Of a stretch of DNA of 64,000 nt, positions 44,456 to 56,478 are shown piece after piece (position 1 is the stretch's first letter; every line of letters starts with the position of its first letter). The notes beneath the pieces were generated by a model. That model was not told where the DNA came from. It saw only the letters and a program-made list of their open reading frames with translations, and did no database searches. The DNA comes from Arcuatula senhousia (lineage: Eukaryota > Mollusca > Bivalvia > Mytilida > Mytilidae), in contig OZ020303.1 in the NCBI GenBank assembly GCA_963971305.1, positions 46,054,106 to 46,118,105 of the forward strand, written 5' to 3'. Both the position numbers and the translations under genes were made by a program.

Positions 44456-45519
44456 ATTACTGTGTGTTTTTTCTAGATACGCAATTGCAGAAAATACTTC
44501 TTGTTTATTATACGTGTAATAGACAATAGTTAAAAGATTGAAATAAAAATAGAACACTGAGAAACTAAGTAAATTTCTAAGTGACTGCTTAATGTACTGT
44601 GCATCTATTTCTGGAGTTTTGTTCATTTATATTAAGGACAGTTATGTTATAAAATTTATTAAATGATATGTTATCAATTCATTTTCAATGTCTTGTGTTT
44701 TTGAACTGCACAATGTTTACTACCTATTATAAAAAAAATTATCAGCGATACTGAAATTAGGTCGTTTGTTTCCGTCGTTTCTATATTTACAAAAGCTCAT
44801 TGCAATGTACATACTTTCACTTTTCACTCGGTGGCTATATATTCGGATTCGCAATCTTCGGATTTCCAAGACAATATGCCCGCGACCAGTAGATTATGTG
44901 TTCCGCTTCGGATTATATTTTAGTCAGTGTAGCATATCTTGCGTAACTTTAGCATAATGGATATTTGATTTTGGATTGCGAAAATTTACTTAATTGAATA
45001 AAGTTTTAAAGGACAAAAATACTATTCGGACACCAAAAATAAGTTAAATCATGCAAAAAGTTGTACACAGCATCTTCGTATTTCATGCTTTTATGTGGCG
45101 GTGTCTTAAAGCAACAATGCGATTCAACTAGATCATGTAGCGTACATGGTGCAGTCACTTTATCAGGTTATGTACATGTTTAAGCGTACTTTCTTATAAA
45201 CTTTTGACTGCAAAATGTTAATTCATTGAAGATAGTTTATTATCACAGACAGAAATATAGGTCAATCAGACACACACAATTCAAGCATTTTATTGATTTT
45301 TAGAAAATGACAAAATAGCCACATTGGGTCATTCGTTTGTCTTGATCTAGGTCATTTTAATGAGGATGAATAATTTTATCTATTTCTCACAAAGCTATTG
45401 CGGGATCCGGAAAAATAAACTTATTTGTCACAAGTTATTGGTTGTTCGAAAATGTTATCATTGCTTGACCAAAGTCGCCACACTTATAAACATGTCAGAA
45501 AATAATTTTAACTGTGCGG
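44456..45519. other. Non-coding stretch
   Basis: No gene or repeat family recognised. Confidence 0.4.
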
Positions 45520-45603
45520 AACCACAGGCGCTTGGATTATAGAGTAGGGGGTCGATTTTTTTTAAGTCAGTATGAATGACGAGAATCCAAGCCCCTGTGT
45601 GCG
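45520..45603. repeat. Small inverted-repeat element
   Basis: CCACAGGCGCTTGGAT at the left and ATCCAAGCCCCTGTGTG at the right, about 50 bases apart. Related motifs lie in direct orientation near 987 and 1075. Confidence 0.55.
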
Positions 45604-45699
45604 GAACATGGATTGCAAAGTTCCTGTATAAGTTTGCTTTAGTCTTTATCATAAAGGGAGGGACAATCTTTGAATAGGTGACAATCAAAAATATTTGAG

Positions 45700-45878
45700 C
45701 AGTGGCGGATCCGGGGGGGGGGGGTCCGAGGTTGAAATTTTCCTCCTTTTCGCCAAAAATTTCGTAACGTGTAGGTTTTCTGCAAAATTTGTCTGGAACC
45801 ACCCCCTTTTCGTCATTCGTCTACAGCGGACTTTATGTGGACCAACCCCTTTCAAAAAATTCTGGATCTGGCCCTGTA
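45700..45878. mobile_element. Degraded MITE with CAGTGGCGGATCC terminus
   Basis: Left end CAGTGGCGGATCC followed by a G run; right end GGATCTGGCCCTGT is an imperfect inverse. The interior has CCCCCTTTTCG and GGACCAACCCC blocks common in molluscan MITEs. The frame at 45695-45907 is not a gene. Confidence 0.65.
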
Positions 45879-46064
45879 TGAGTTATAATATAATTTATTG
45901 CTATTAGACGTAAAAAATTTAAAGGCAGACATGTACATTGCAAATTTTCATAAAGAGATCTACATTGGGTTTAAACTTATTTCATATAATATTATATACT
46001 TCAAAATCATAGGCTGATCTGACAAATGATAATTATTAAAGTAGACGATAAATAGATGTGGAAT

Positions 46065-46195
46065 ATTTGTACGTGACACAACCAACATAAAGAAACGGGA
46101 ATTTAAAAAATCACAATGGAAAATAGCCAGCAGTATTCAGCAAGACCATAAGTCGCTGCTCGCCGTCTTGCATTGGCCCAAGACTAAAAATACAA
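46065..46195. repeat. Dispersed repeat (ACAATGGAAAAYAGCCAGCA)
   Basis: Copies at 46065-46195, 51295-51425 and, shorter, 50936-51030 share ACGYGACACAACC, CACAATGGAAAAYAGCCA and GCTGCTCGC blocks. Confidence 0.65.
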
Positions 46196-46199
46196 AAAA

Positions 46200-48582
46200 A
46201 AGGATGAGTCCAGTTTGCCTTTTGGTCACACTTAGAAAAAAGTCAAAATACCAATGCACGATTTTTTTTTACATCTTCGCATGCTTGGAATGCAACTGAA
46301 TGTTGAAAATAATAATATTATAAAACGAAAATTGTAAAAATTCTAGGCAAAAAATATATGTTTGATTTTCGTCTTCGGTATTCCCAGAATCCCGTTAGTA
46401 GTTTTTGTTCTCAGAATAATTTGAAGATTGAAACTTTTTTAAACTTAAACATTAAGCTGATTTATAAGTATAAATAAACAACAGACTGTGACATCTTTGA
46501 TCCAATGTAGACTTTTGTAGAGCTTGATGAGCTGAAGGTTTAAGCAAGCAACAGCGTTTCTCTATCTGCAATAGTTTCTTATTTCCTCCACTAACATAAC
46601 CAAACTTTGATGCAGTTATTTTACACTAAATAGGAGATAATAAACCTACATGTACAATGTACTGGATCTAAAAAACAAATAATGTTTAGGATAAACGCTT
46701 ACATGACTTAGATTCATCAACATGTCTATCTTAAAATGGCTTAATTTTCGATTGATTTTATAGTATGTGTACAACAAAGGCTACTTATAGAATTCAACAA
46801 TAAACCTTAGCAGGACCTAGAAATAATAAAGTCTTTTTTTTATGTTACTAAAGCAGACCTTTGCTTTTTGTGTCCATAGCGGCTTGCTAGGCAATATGCA
46901 TTAGAGTCCACACTTGTTTTTAGATAAAAAGAATGTCTGTTTGTTTCCAATTCTTATTCAGAAAATATAAACATCAGGAAAAACATTTGCTCGATATTTA
47001 ATTAAGAATTCAAACATGTATATATTTTCCTTGTTATTCTAACATTTTACAAGTATAGGCTTTTGGTGAGATGGATATATGTTTATATCGACTTCAGAAA
47101 AAAAAAAACTATATCGACTGAGGACGAAATACTAGATCTATATCTTGTTTTATGAATATTGATCGAAATTTAAAAGGCTATAATTGTTTTATTATAATAC
47201 TTATTAGGTTTTTTTCTACATTGTAACTTGGATGTTAAATATATGTATATCATTAAAACGTTACTTTGTTACAATTTCACTTATACTAGTGTTTTTCAAC
47301 TCAAACAATTTATGATAGCAGAAAACAAGTTGTTTATGACCAAAGCAGTTTCCAAAACATAATTCATTTAATGCAGTTTTGATTCATTCAAAATGTCCAT
47401 CTATTTTTAGAAATACTTAGTCTGCCAACATTCTTTTTCTAGAAAGAGAAAGTCTTCCAACTTTTAAAATTCTTTTTAAAGAAAGTCATATGTTACCAAC
47501 TATTTACAGTTCAATCATGTGACCAATTTTAACCCATGATAACTTTTGAACTATACAGTATTATAATAATAATTGGATTATTATTTGGAAAATACAGAAA
47601 AAAAAATTTGTCTGTTATTTCTGAACTTTCCTATTTATTTATTTATCCCTGGATAGTTTAACTGCAGATATAAATAAAATGGTCATATATGCATATATTT
47701 CAATATGTCAAAACAATATTGATTTTAGTAATTGATGAACAAATAGGATAGTAAAAAGAGACATACATAAACATATATCCATTGTATATGTCAAAAAAGT
47801 GAATATCTATCTAAATAATTGTTACTAGTATATAAATAAACATTGTAATTGTATCGTTAAAATATTGTATCACCCACTTATAAACAAAAGCTATTTCATT
47901 AAAAAAGCAAGAGTTGTGACAAATACATTGAACTTATATGATAAGCATTGTTAAAGCGACATAATATATAAAAAAAACTTTACTAAAAGGTTAAGGAAAT
48001 CAATCAAAATCGGTACAAATTGAAACGTTTTTCATACCTCGATGAAATGTCATTTGTTTCGTGTGGCTGTTACCGGGTCATGGTCTTACTTTATGTAAAA
48101 CTAAAATTTGTTCTCATCTAGTAAATTCTCAGAACTTGAATTTGTATTTGGATATCAATGCGTAAATCAAAAAATTTTACAAACAAGATACATACACCAT
48201 AAAACAAAACAAAAATTCAGAAATATATATATATATTAAAAAATATATAATTATAAGAATGCAGCGTTCTAAAAAGGTGTTATTATATTTGACTACTTTT
48301 CACGTGTTTGCTGAACAAAATACATGTATGATAATTTCCTACGAGTTATAATTCAAATAGCATTTTTGGGCCTATATTCACGTTTGGCAGAAAGTGTTAT
48401 TGAAAATGTGATGACGTACGAATTTTTATCACACTTGTTAGACATTTGTCAAAGGGAAACTCTTAAATGCTTATTTCCCAATTTGACAAATGTCTAACTC
48501 GATGTGATCAACTCATCACTTATAGTTGTGAACCTGAATATAACAACTTCAGCATGTAAAATACTACCTAAAATTACCTGCT
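46200..48582. other. Downstream region of receptor B
   Basis: Non-coding. About 47870-48015 is similar to 26690-26850, so both receptor copies share 3' flanking or 3' UTR sequence. A reverse-strand scrap of the TACGACCGCAAAAA repeat is near 46500-46590. Confidence 0.5.
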
Positions 48583-48667
48583 TTATAAGTTACAATTGTC
48601 GACCCCATCATAGAATCTTTGTTCTTCCCTTGATTCTAACCCCTCGTACTCCCTATCTGACATAGAG
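48583..48667 (-). CDS. Receptor B terminal exon: ITAM-like cytoplasmic tail
   Basis: Acceptor TTTTGTTTAG at 48668, phase 2 start, TAA at 48583-48585, 27 codons. It reads SMSDREYEGLESREE then QRFYDGVDNCNL. YEGL and YDGV are eight residues apart, the ITAM spacing, with Val where Leu/Ile is canonical. Paralogous to 26987-27068. It follows the intact 25-nt microexon in the correct phase, so this end of receptor B looks functional. Confidence 0.75.
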
Positions 48668-49149
48668 CTAAACAAAACAAAAAAAAATAAAAACAGAAAG
48701 AAAACTTTTTAAACAGATATTGTATCATAAACACAAACTTAAACCGAGAAAACGCTCTATTTATTTAGATATATTTCAACAAATCTATGTTGAAGGCTTA
48801 TTTTTTGTTTAAAGTTCTAAGGGAACAACCATTTCACCTTTCTGAATGTCTGCTGTTAAAATATTTTTTTATTGAGAAATCAGATTCAAAATAGTTTTTA
48901 AAAAAAACACCAAGACCCCTTCACTTCAAGTTGCATAGTCGGTCCCTAAATATCTCTCTATTTCTATCAAAGTAATCATGAAGTGATCGGTTCTGTGTTT
49001 ATGATGCATGGGTATATTTCAAGAAGGAACTGCAGCAAGAAAATGTAAAATGGATGACCTGATATATCTGAAAAAAAGTATTCGTCCCTAACTTATTATA
49101 GAATATGTCAAAATACATTTTTTGATGGATAAATGATTCATAACTTCAT

Positions 49150-49640
49150 AATACCATTCTTTCCTCATGGTAAAGTAACGTCAACCTATAGGAAAACCTA
49201 AGTATAACACCCCCATCTCTGTGATCAATCAACCATGATTTGATGAGATAGGTACAAATTTATGATGATTTTTGTTTGTTCATATCCTGATGTATATGTG
49301 TATAAAGTTTCATGATGGTACCACACTTCCTTCATATGATAAAGTAACTTCGTCTAATAAGTAAACCTAGGTATAACATCCCCTTTTTCGGTGACAAATC
49401 AATCATGAAGTTGATGAGATTGGTACTATTTTATGATGATTTTTGTTTGTTCATATCCTCATTTGTATGTGTGTTACGTATCATGATGTTATGATATTTC
49501 TTCATAATAAAGTAACTTTAACCTGTACGTAAATCTAAGTATAAAATCCACCCCTTTTCATGTTTTTATCAATCAACTATAAGCTGATGAAACAGGTAAA
49601 ATTCTACTATGGTTTTTGTTTGTTAATACACTTATGTATA
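49150..49640. repeat. Tandem array, about 165-bp unit, three copies
   Basis: Each unit holds GATAAAGTAACTT-like, AAACCTAAGTATAACA, a CATGATTTGATGAGATAGGTA-like block and GATTTTTGTTTGTTCATATC. Starts near 49160, 49325 and 49495. Confidence 0.75.
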
Positions 49641-50099
49641 TACCTCTCTACCTAAAAATTGCCATTGTTTCATGTATACCATGTGTTTTTAATCTACTTT
49701 TCGGATTTATCTTTCATCATTTATACAAGTATACCACATTGCTTTAACTGTCTTAACTGTGCAATTTAAATCTTGATTACGAATCCAGACAGATGATAAT
49801 GAGATATGGAATTAAGATACGCAACATAACCTACATAATTATGTAAACGGCAATTTATATTAAAAAAAGGCTTCACCGAGCGCAGCATGATACGACTGCA
49901 ACATGTTGAACCCCATATGTTTGAGGCCCAATATAGATAGTACATTGCTCTGGACACATGTAGCCAATGGTGGACTACAAAAAAAAATTGATACATGAAG
50001 CCTTTGGTTGACTTCCACCCACAATTCGCAAGGAATTCAATAGATTTTTTCAAAAGCAGATCCCCAAAAATTAATACTGGTAATAGTATATTATCTTTT

Positions 50100-50930
50100 T
50101 GGCTCCTTATAAAGAGTGTCTGCTATATTGCACATTTGCCCCTTTTTGTCCCCTGACGGCAATTAGGGGGAGGGGGTTACAATCAATCTCATCAATGGTT
50201 CAACGGTAAGGCATATCACTGTCAAATTTCAAAGCAATTGGCCAATCAGAAAAAAGTCACTATGGTAAGGTAACAAATAGAAAGTTTGAGTATTTGCCCC
50301 ATTTGGGCACCTTATTTCTAACCGAATAAACAAGTGACCCCCAAAATCAATCCCATTTATCCTTCTGGAATGAAGCGTTTTCGTAAATTTCACAAAATTT
50401 AGTTAACGAGAACAAAGGCTATTCTGGGAACCAAAAAAGTAGCATTTTTTGCCCCTTTCGGTCCTTTTCTCAACAAAAAAGGGAGACTCCAAAATCAATC
50501 CCATCTTTCCCTTTATGGTCAGAACCATCATTGTCAAATTTGATAGCAATTGGATAACTAATATAATTTCAACACGAAAAAGGAAGCACCCAAAAATCAA
50601 TCCCATCAATGGTTCAATAGTAAAGCATATAAATGTCGAAATTCATAGCAATAGGCCAACCAAAAACAAAGTCATTGTGCATTATAGGAACAAATAAAAT
50701 ATTTGAATATTTTGTCCTTTTTGTGCCCCTCATTTCTAATTGAATAAAGGATGGACCCCCAAAATTAATCCCATCCATCCCTTTAATTTATTTTAACAAA
50801 AACATTATTGTCAAATTTCATACAATCGGGTGGCTAGAACTAAAAGTTGTTGTGGGAGAACACCAAATTAACAGACAACAACAATGACGACCACATCCTC
50901 ATACCATAATGCGTCGGCATTTTTTTTTGC
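50100..50930 (-). repeat. TACGACCGCAAAAA repeat (copy 2, inverted)
   Basis: Repeated blocks CCCCAAAATCAATCCCAT, TGTCAAATTTCATAGCAATTGG and TTTGCCCCTTT, ending near TTTTTTTTTGCAGTCG; inverse of 21024-21900. Confidence 0.6.
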
Positions 50931-51093
50931 AGTCGAAAAAAAAATCCACAATGGAAAACAGCCAATGGCTCTCAATGTGACCCGTGTTTGCTGCTCGCTG
51001 GTTTACATTTGGTTCTAGATCAATGATTAAAAGCGTAGACAAAGAACTTTCAGCATCATAATGATCTGCTTTTGTTTAAACAGTCAGACTTAC

Positions 51094-51118
51094 CTTGAGG
51101 TAGTGTTTTTGTCTTTGT
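51094..51118 (-). CDS. Receptor B cytoplasmic microexon (25 nt, phase 1-2)
   Basis: Between TATTCTGTAG (acceptor) and CAAG|GTAAGT (donor). With flanking phases it encodes DKDKNTTS plus the start of a serine, linking the transmembrane exon to the tail exon. The homologue in receptor A carries a MITE. Confidence 0.75.
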
Positions 51119-52206
51119 CTACAGAATAAGACAATATTATTATGCATGAAGCTCTGGCCAGATATTAAAAAGTGAATTACTTTTTGATCGGTCATGCTTA
51201 TTAAGATTTGGGTTAAAGGTTTATACAGAAACAGTCATAATTTAATGTTTCAATACTTTTTTTTTCTTGAGTAGAAGAAAATGAGATGTGGAATAAGTGT
51301 ACGCGACACAACCTACAATATAAACGTAAATTTAAAACATCCACAATGGAAAACAGCCAGCAGCCTTCATTGTGACCAGCGATCGCTGCTCGCTGTTTTT
51401 CAATTGGCCCCTGGATTGAAAATAAACTACATATGATTCAAGCCCAATCCTAAAGTACAATGAAAGACCCTCTTCTTGACAAAAAATAACGTTTTTACAG
51501 GTAGTAAACTTTAGTTATGACCACGTACTGACATTTTAGATCATGTCATTGTTATTATTTTATTTAAAGATTTCCTTTTTTGTAGAAAATATATTATAAA
51601 AATGTAACTATTTACATTTACAAAATTTATATTACATTTTTTTTCAAGAATGCAATTTTAATTTTTTTGAAAATATTAAAGAGAGATGAAAAGGGAACTA
51701 CCAGAACAACTACTAACCATTTTTATAAATAATTATTTAATAGCCGATTCTGAAATTAAAAGAATCGATAGGATTTCAAACAACTACTTGGTCAATTTCT
51801 CCTAATGGAGCAACCGTTTGTTTTTAAGGTATCAGCAGACTATGGCATAAGTAAATGAATTAAAAAGGTATAATGCCAAAAATGAATAATTTGGTGCTTT
51901 TAATTAAAAAAACGGATGTTGTTTTGGGCTAAGAAAATTATAGACACGTTAAAATTAAGGAAATGAGCGCGTTAGAGCACCAGAAAAAATCCAGGCTCCA
52001 ATATTTCCGAAAATATAAGGCAGGATAAAAAAAATATAACCAAAGCACCAACACTGACCCCCAACCTGACCCCTAAAAAACAAATGGTCGCACTCTAAAC
52101 TCGAATAAGAACTAAAACGAAATGTCTTAAAAAGTGAATGTTTTGTTAAACATCATATATAGCAAAACTTTTATAAAAAAAAGTTTTAATTTGACTTTGT
52201 CTTTAC
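51119..52206 (-). other. Receptor B intron (1088 nt)
   Basis: AT-rich; includes the dispersed repeat at 51295-51425. No exon. Confidence 0.5.
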
Positions 52207-52296
52207 CTTGTCTATATCTCTTAATTTTCCACAGAAGAACCACAATAGTACAAATAAGCATGAGAATGACAGATGTCAACCCTCCAATCAATCCAG
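52207..52296 (-). CDS. Receptor B transmembrane exon (90 nt, phase 1-1)
   Basis: Acceptor CTGTTGTAG, donor CAAG|GTAAAG. With the incoming G it reads AGLIGGLTSVILMLICTIV then VLLWKIKRYRQ: one membrane-spanning helix followed by a basic stop-transfer segment, orienting the next exons to the cytoplasm. Homologous to 30275-30358. Confidence 0.8.
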
Positions 52297-53390
52297 CTAC
52301 AACAGGCAGATCAAAACAGCGTGTTTTTATAAAAATATGATCATTTAAAGAAAAAGAAATACATACATATAAAGAGAAAGCAACATTTTTGTTCACCTAA
52401 AAAGCGTAGTCAAATAATTAAATAGATGAAAACTATTCAAAAGCAGAAAGGCTTTATAAAAGAACGTTTAAAACACATTTTTGCAACTATCGAATAACAG
52501 CTCCTTGCTTATGATGATAAATGTGATGAATTTAAGAAAACAATATTTCAGTGCATAAATTTGTAAAAATTCAGCTTTTTACATTTTTAAAACCATGGAA
52601 TGTCATTTTTAAAATAATTTCAAATCAAATTATTTAAATTACTAGTTTTAGCTGTAAGTAACAAAAGGCTCATAGGAACCAGACTTGTGTTACTGAAGTA
52701 TATGCTATAAGGCAAAAATAGTTGACATTGAAAGGATCATGTTTAATAAGGGGTCATCTGACAATAGGGTTTAACTCAATGCAATAATGTGAAGAGTTTT
52801 TAGCAATTGAATTCTTTTTTTTTTCTGTGACACTCTAAGGGGAATACAGTACGTATTACAACGTTGACCTGATTACATATTTTGTATATCATAATGTGCT
52901 TAAAGTGTACTTAGTTCACGATTATTGACATATGTTCTTATAAATATTAAACTATAAATTATTTATCTTTTAAATTTAACTTTATAATCAATCAATCAAA
53001 ATTATAATCCTATAATTACAAAAAAAATATTATTCTTATTAACTGTTAAGAAAGAAGTTGTGTACTAAAAGGTAAGCCATCATATTTCATTGCAATAATT
53101 GTGATATAATTATTTATTACATAGATGCATATAAAATACCGATTTTTCCCAGTGAAATAAAATCTGGTAAATTCAGAGTGTGAAATAACAAAAATATTTT
53201 CACTTTTGCGTCCTTTCCGGCCAAACTCAGTTATGACGTCGCGAATTGTATTGCGTTGTTATATCGGCATGACTCCTGCGATCTAAATTCATACGCCATT
53301 CAAATCAATTTATTAGAAAACGATTAAATAGCGGCATTTTATCTATGTAATAAATTCGATTATCAATTTGGTCTCATGAATAACAAAAAT

Positions 53391-53489
53391 ATGATCACTC
53401 GTGCGGAAACACACTGAGATTTAACTCGTGTGCGGAACAAGATCCGCGCACTCGTTAAATCTGTGTGCGTTCACCGACTGACGTGTCAT
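53391..53489. repeat. Fold-back hairpin element (family 1, second copy)
   Basis: The left arm (ATGATCACTCGTGCGGAAAC, then GAGATTTAACTCGTGTGCGGA) pairs with TCCGCGCACTCGTTAAATCT and downstream sequence. It shares the ACTCGTG.GCGGAACAAG centre with 63-205. Confidence 0.75.
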
Positions 53490-53920
53490 TCTTTTTCTAA
53501 ACCCCCAATGGTTTTGCGAATTTGTGGTATTCAGATATTTTGTGTAATTTAAAATGACAGAAGCAAAAAAATAAAAAATAAAATTCCATTTTTCAATTTG
53601 TCAGCTTACTAAATTGAATATAACAGTTTAAATGATATAGCATGATTTAATAATGCATTATGACAAATTTTCATGTTTTTGTGAACTTTCCCTTTAACAA
53701 AATACAATTTACATTTCTTAAATATCTCACAAAGTATTAAAATTTTAAGCTTAATTCATTTTTGTACGTGCAAAATTTATTTTTTTTTTAAATCAAGATA
53801 AAGGGCAATAATTCTTTCATTGATTGTTGGATCTTCAAACTTTCAGGGCAGGTAGATCTTCTGCTTATCACTTTTAACTTGTCAAAATTTTGATATCTTA
53901 AGCCGTTTCTGAGTTATTAG

Positions 53921-56115
53921 CAACAAGAGGCTCCCAGGAGCCTGAATCGCTCACCTGACATATGTGCCTGAAGTAAAGGTTTTAAGGCAAAATCAATTTA
54001 ACGTTGAAAGGGTCATAAGATTAATAAAGGGGTCATCTGACAATATGGTGGATCTAAAGGTGCTGATCACTTTTGTTCTCAATCAAAATCTAAAAATCTG
54101 TCACCCTTTTTGAGTTATTTGCAAAAAAAATGCAGTTTAACCTAATGTTCTATTTTTAGCCACAGCGGCCATGTTTTACAACCAATCAAAAATCCCCACA
54201 ACAGTTCTATACACCTAATTATAATAAACAATCATACCAAGTTTGGTTCCAATTGGACTTAAAGTGTCAGAGGAGTTAACATTTTCAATATAAGGAAATG
54301 CAGTTAAAATGCTCAATTTTGACATTCCAAGGGCAATAACTCCTCAAAGGAAAGGTCCTACAACGTTGACCCTGTTACAAATTTTGTAGATCTTGGTACG
54401 GTTAACAATATGCAATTTAAATTTCTCAAATATCTTGTATAGTTTTCAAGATATTGAGCTAAACAGGTGCAAAATTTGCAAAAAATCCACAAAAAGGGCA
54501 ATAACTCCTACATGGGTTGTTGGATTTTCTTCAAAATTTCAGAGCTGGTAGATTTTGAGGTGCTGATCACTTTTGTTCCCAATCAAAATTTTGAAATCTG
54601 TCACCGTTACAGAGTTATTTGCAAAAAACTGCCATTTACCCCTATGTTCTATTTTTAGCCACAGCGGCCATGTTTTACGACCAATCAAAAATCCCCACGC
54701 TAGTTCTATACACCTAATGCTAATAAACAACTATACCAAGTTTGGTTCCATTTGGACTTAAAGTGTCAGAGGAGTTAACGTTTTCAATGTAATGAGGAAA
54801 TGCTGTTAAAATGCTAAATTTTTACGTTCTAAGGGCAATAACTCCTAAAAGGAAAGGTCCTACAACGTTGACCCTATTACATATTTTGTAGATCTTGATG
54901 TGCTTAACAATATGCAATTTAAATTTCTCAAATATCTTGTATAGTTTTCAAGATATTGAGCTAAACAGGTGCAAAATTTGCAAAAAATCCACAAAAAGGG
55001 CAATAACTCCTACATGGGTTGTTGGATTTTCTTCAAAATTTCAGAGCTGGTAGATCTTGAGGTGTTGATCACTTTTGTTCCCAATCAAAATTTTGAAATC
55101 TGTCACCGTTACAGAGTCATTTGCAAAAAACTGTCATTTAACTCTATGTTCTATTTTTAGCCACAGCGGCCATGTTTTACGACCAATCAAAAATCCCCAC
55201 ATCAGTTCTATACACCTAATGCTAATAAACAACTATACTAAGTTTGGTTCCATTTGGACTTAAAGTGTCAGAGGAGTTAACGTTTTCAATGTAATGAGGA
55301 AATGCTGTTAAAATGCTAAATTTTTACGTTCTAAGGGCAATAACTCCTAAAAGGAAAGGTCCTACAACGTTGACCCTGTTACATATTTTGTAGATCTTGA
55401 TGTGCTTAACAATATGCAATTTAAATTTCTCAAATATCTAGTATAGTTTTCAAGATATTGAGCTTAACAGGTGCTAAATTTGCAAAAAAATCCACAAAAA
55501 GGGCAATAACTCCTACATGGGTTGTTAAATTTTCTTCAAAATTTCAGGGTAGGTAGATCTTGAGGTGCTGATAACTTTTACCATGTACCAGAATTTTGAT
55601 ATCTGTAGCCGTTTTTGAGTTATTTGCAAAAAACTGCATTTTACCCCTATGTTCTATTTTTAGCCATGGCGGCCATGTTTTACGACGAATCAAAAATCCC
55701 CACATTAGTTCTAAGCACCGAATGCTAATGAACAACCATACCAAGTTTGGTTGCAATTGGACTTATGGTGTCAGAGGAGTTAACGTTTTAAAAAGTTTAC
55801 GGACGACGGACGACGGACGACGGACGGACGACGGACGTCAAGTGATGACAATAGCTCACATGTCAGGTGAGCTAAAAACTGCAATTTACCCCTATGTTCT
55901 ATTTTAGCTACGGCGACAATGTTTTACAACGTATCAAAAATCTCCACATCAATTCTACGCACCTAATGCTAATAAACAGCCATACCAAGTTTGTTTCCAA
56001 TTGGACTTATGATGTCACAGGAGTTAACGTTTTAAAAGAGTTCCTGGACGACGGACGACGGACGACGAACGCCAAGTGATGACAAAAGCTGACATGACCT
56101 TCGGGTCATGTGAGC
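53921..56115. mobile_element. Expanded MITE with 502-bp internal tandem units
   Basis: Inverted ends CGCTCACCTGACATATGTG (about 53951) and CACATGTCAGGTGAGCT (about 55854-55872). Inside, units of about 502 bp repeat: AGTTTTCAAGATATTGAGCT at 54439, 54941 and 55443; GGTGCTGATCAC-like blocks at 54050, 54553, 55056 and 55560. A short GACGGACGACGGACG satellite precedes the right end. A partial extra copy runs to 56115. Repeated 60-70 codon frames inside are not genes. Confidence 0.8.
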
Positions 56116-56303
56116 TAAAAAGCATTCCAAATCAATGTATGTAAACAGAGAAAGTGTGTAATTAGGGATTACGTGTTAAACAACTTTCTATAGGAATGCT
56201 CATATGCTGCATTCAAAGTTTTACAACTTCAAGGGTTATGATCTTCACTTTTAACTTCTATGTCTGTATACATTGAAATGCAAGCCCGTTATGAATATTT
56301 TAC

Positions 56304-56478
56304 CCTTTGTATGTGAACTCTGTGTTTCTGTCAAAATTCCTGATTTTGTGTCATTGACGTTAACCTTACTTCCCAAACTGTCCCGTTCACACAAAACTTG
56401 AAGATTGGTTGAGCAGGGTTTAGGTACAAGATGTTTAATGGCAAGTTGGTCGTCAATAAATGCTAACAAGCACTGGGA
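56304..56478 (-). CDS. Receptor B membrane-proximal exon (175 nt, phase 0-1)
   Basis: Acceptor CTTGAAG, donor AAAGG|GTAAAATATT. It reads SQCLLAFIDDQLAIKHLVPK then PCSTNLQVLCERDS, ending QSSHTK. 175 nt is 58 codons plus one base, exactly the phase needed to join the transmembrane exon. The LVPKPCSTN.QV block is shared with receptor A. The upstream stalk, WSC, lectin-like and signal exons of this copy are not in the window. Confidence 0.7.

Larger units (their letters stand above)
48668..51093 (-). other. Receptor B intron with repeats
   Basis: Contains three tandem units of about 165 bp (49150-49640) and a reverse-oriented TACGACCGCAAAAA repeat (50100-50930). No exon was seen. Confidence 0.55.
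52297..56303 (-). other. Receptor B large intron
   Basis: 4 kb between membrane-proximal and transmembrane exons, against 0.7 kb in receptor A. The extra length is explained by the hairpin at 53391 and the 54-56 kb MITE array. Confidence 0.6.

Noticed and set aside
36867..50053. Minus-strand frames at 36867-37109 and 49766-50053 sharing a GGKSTKE/GWKSTKG-like patch
   Set aside because: Similarity is limited to about 45 bases, frames are otherwise unlike and lack splice support; probably duplicated non-coding sequence.
54467..56079. Repeated 60-100 codon frames on both strands with near-identical sequence
   Set aside because: They come from the 502-bp tandem units of the MITE array.
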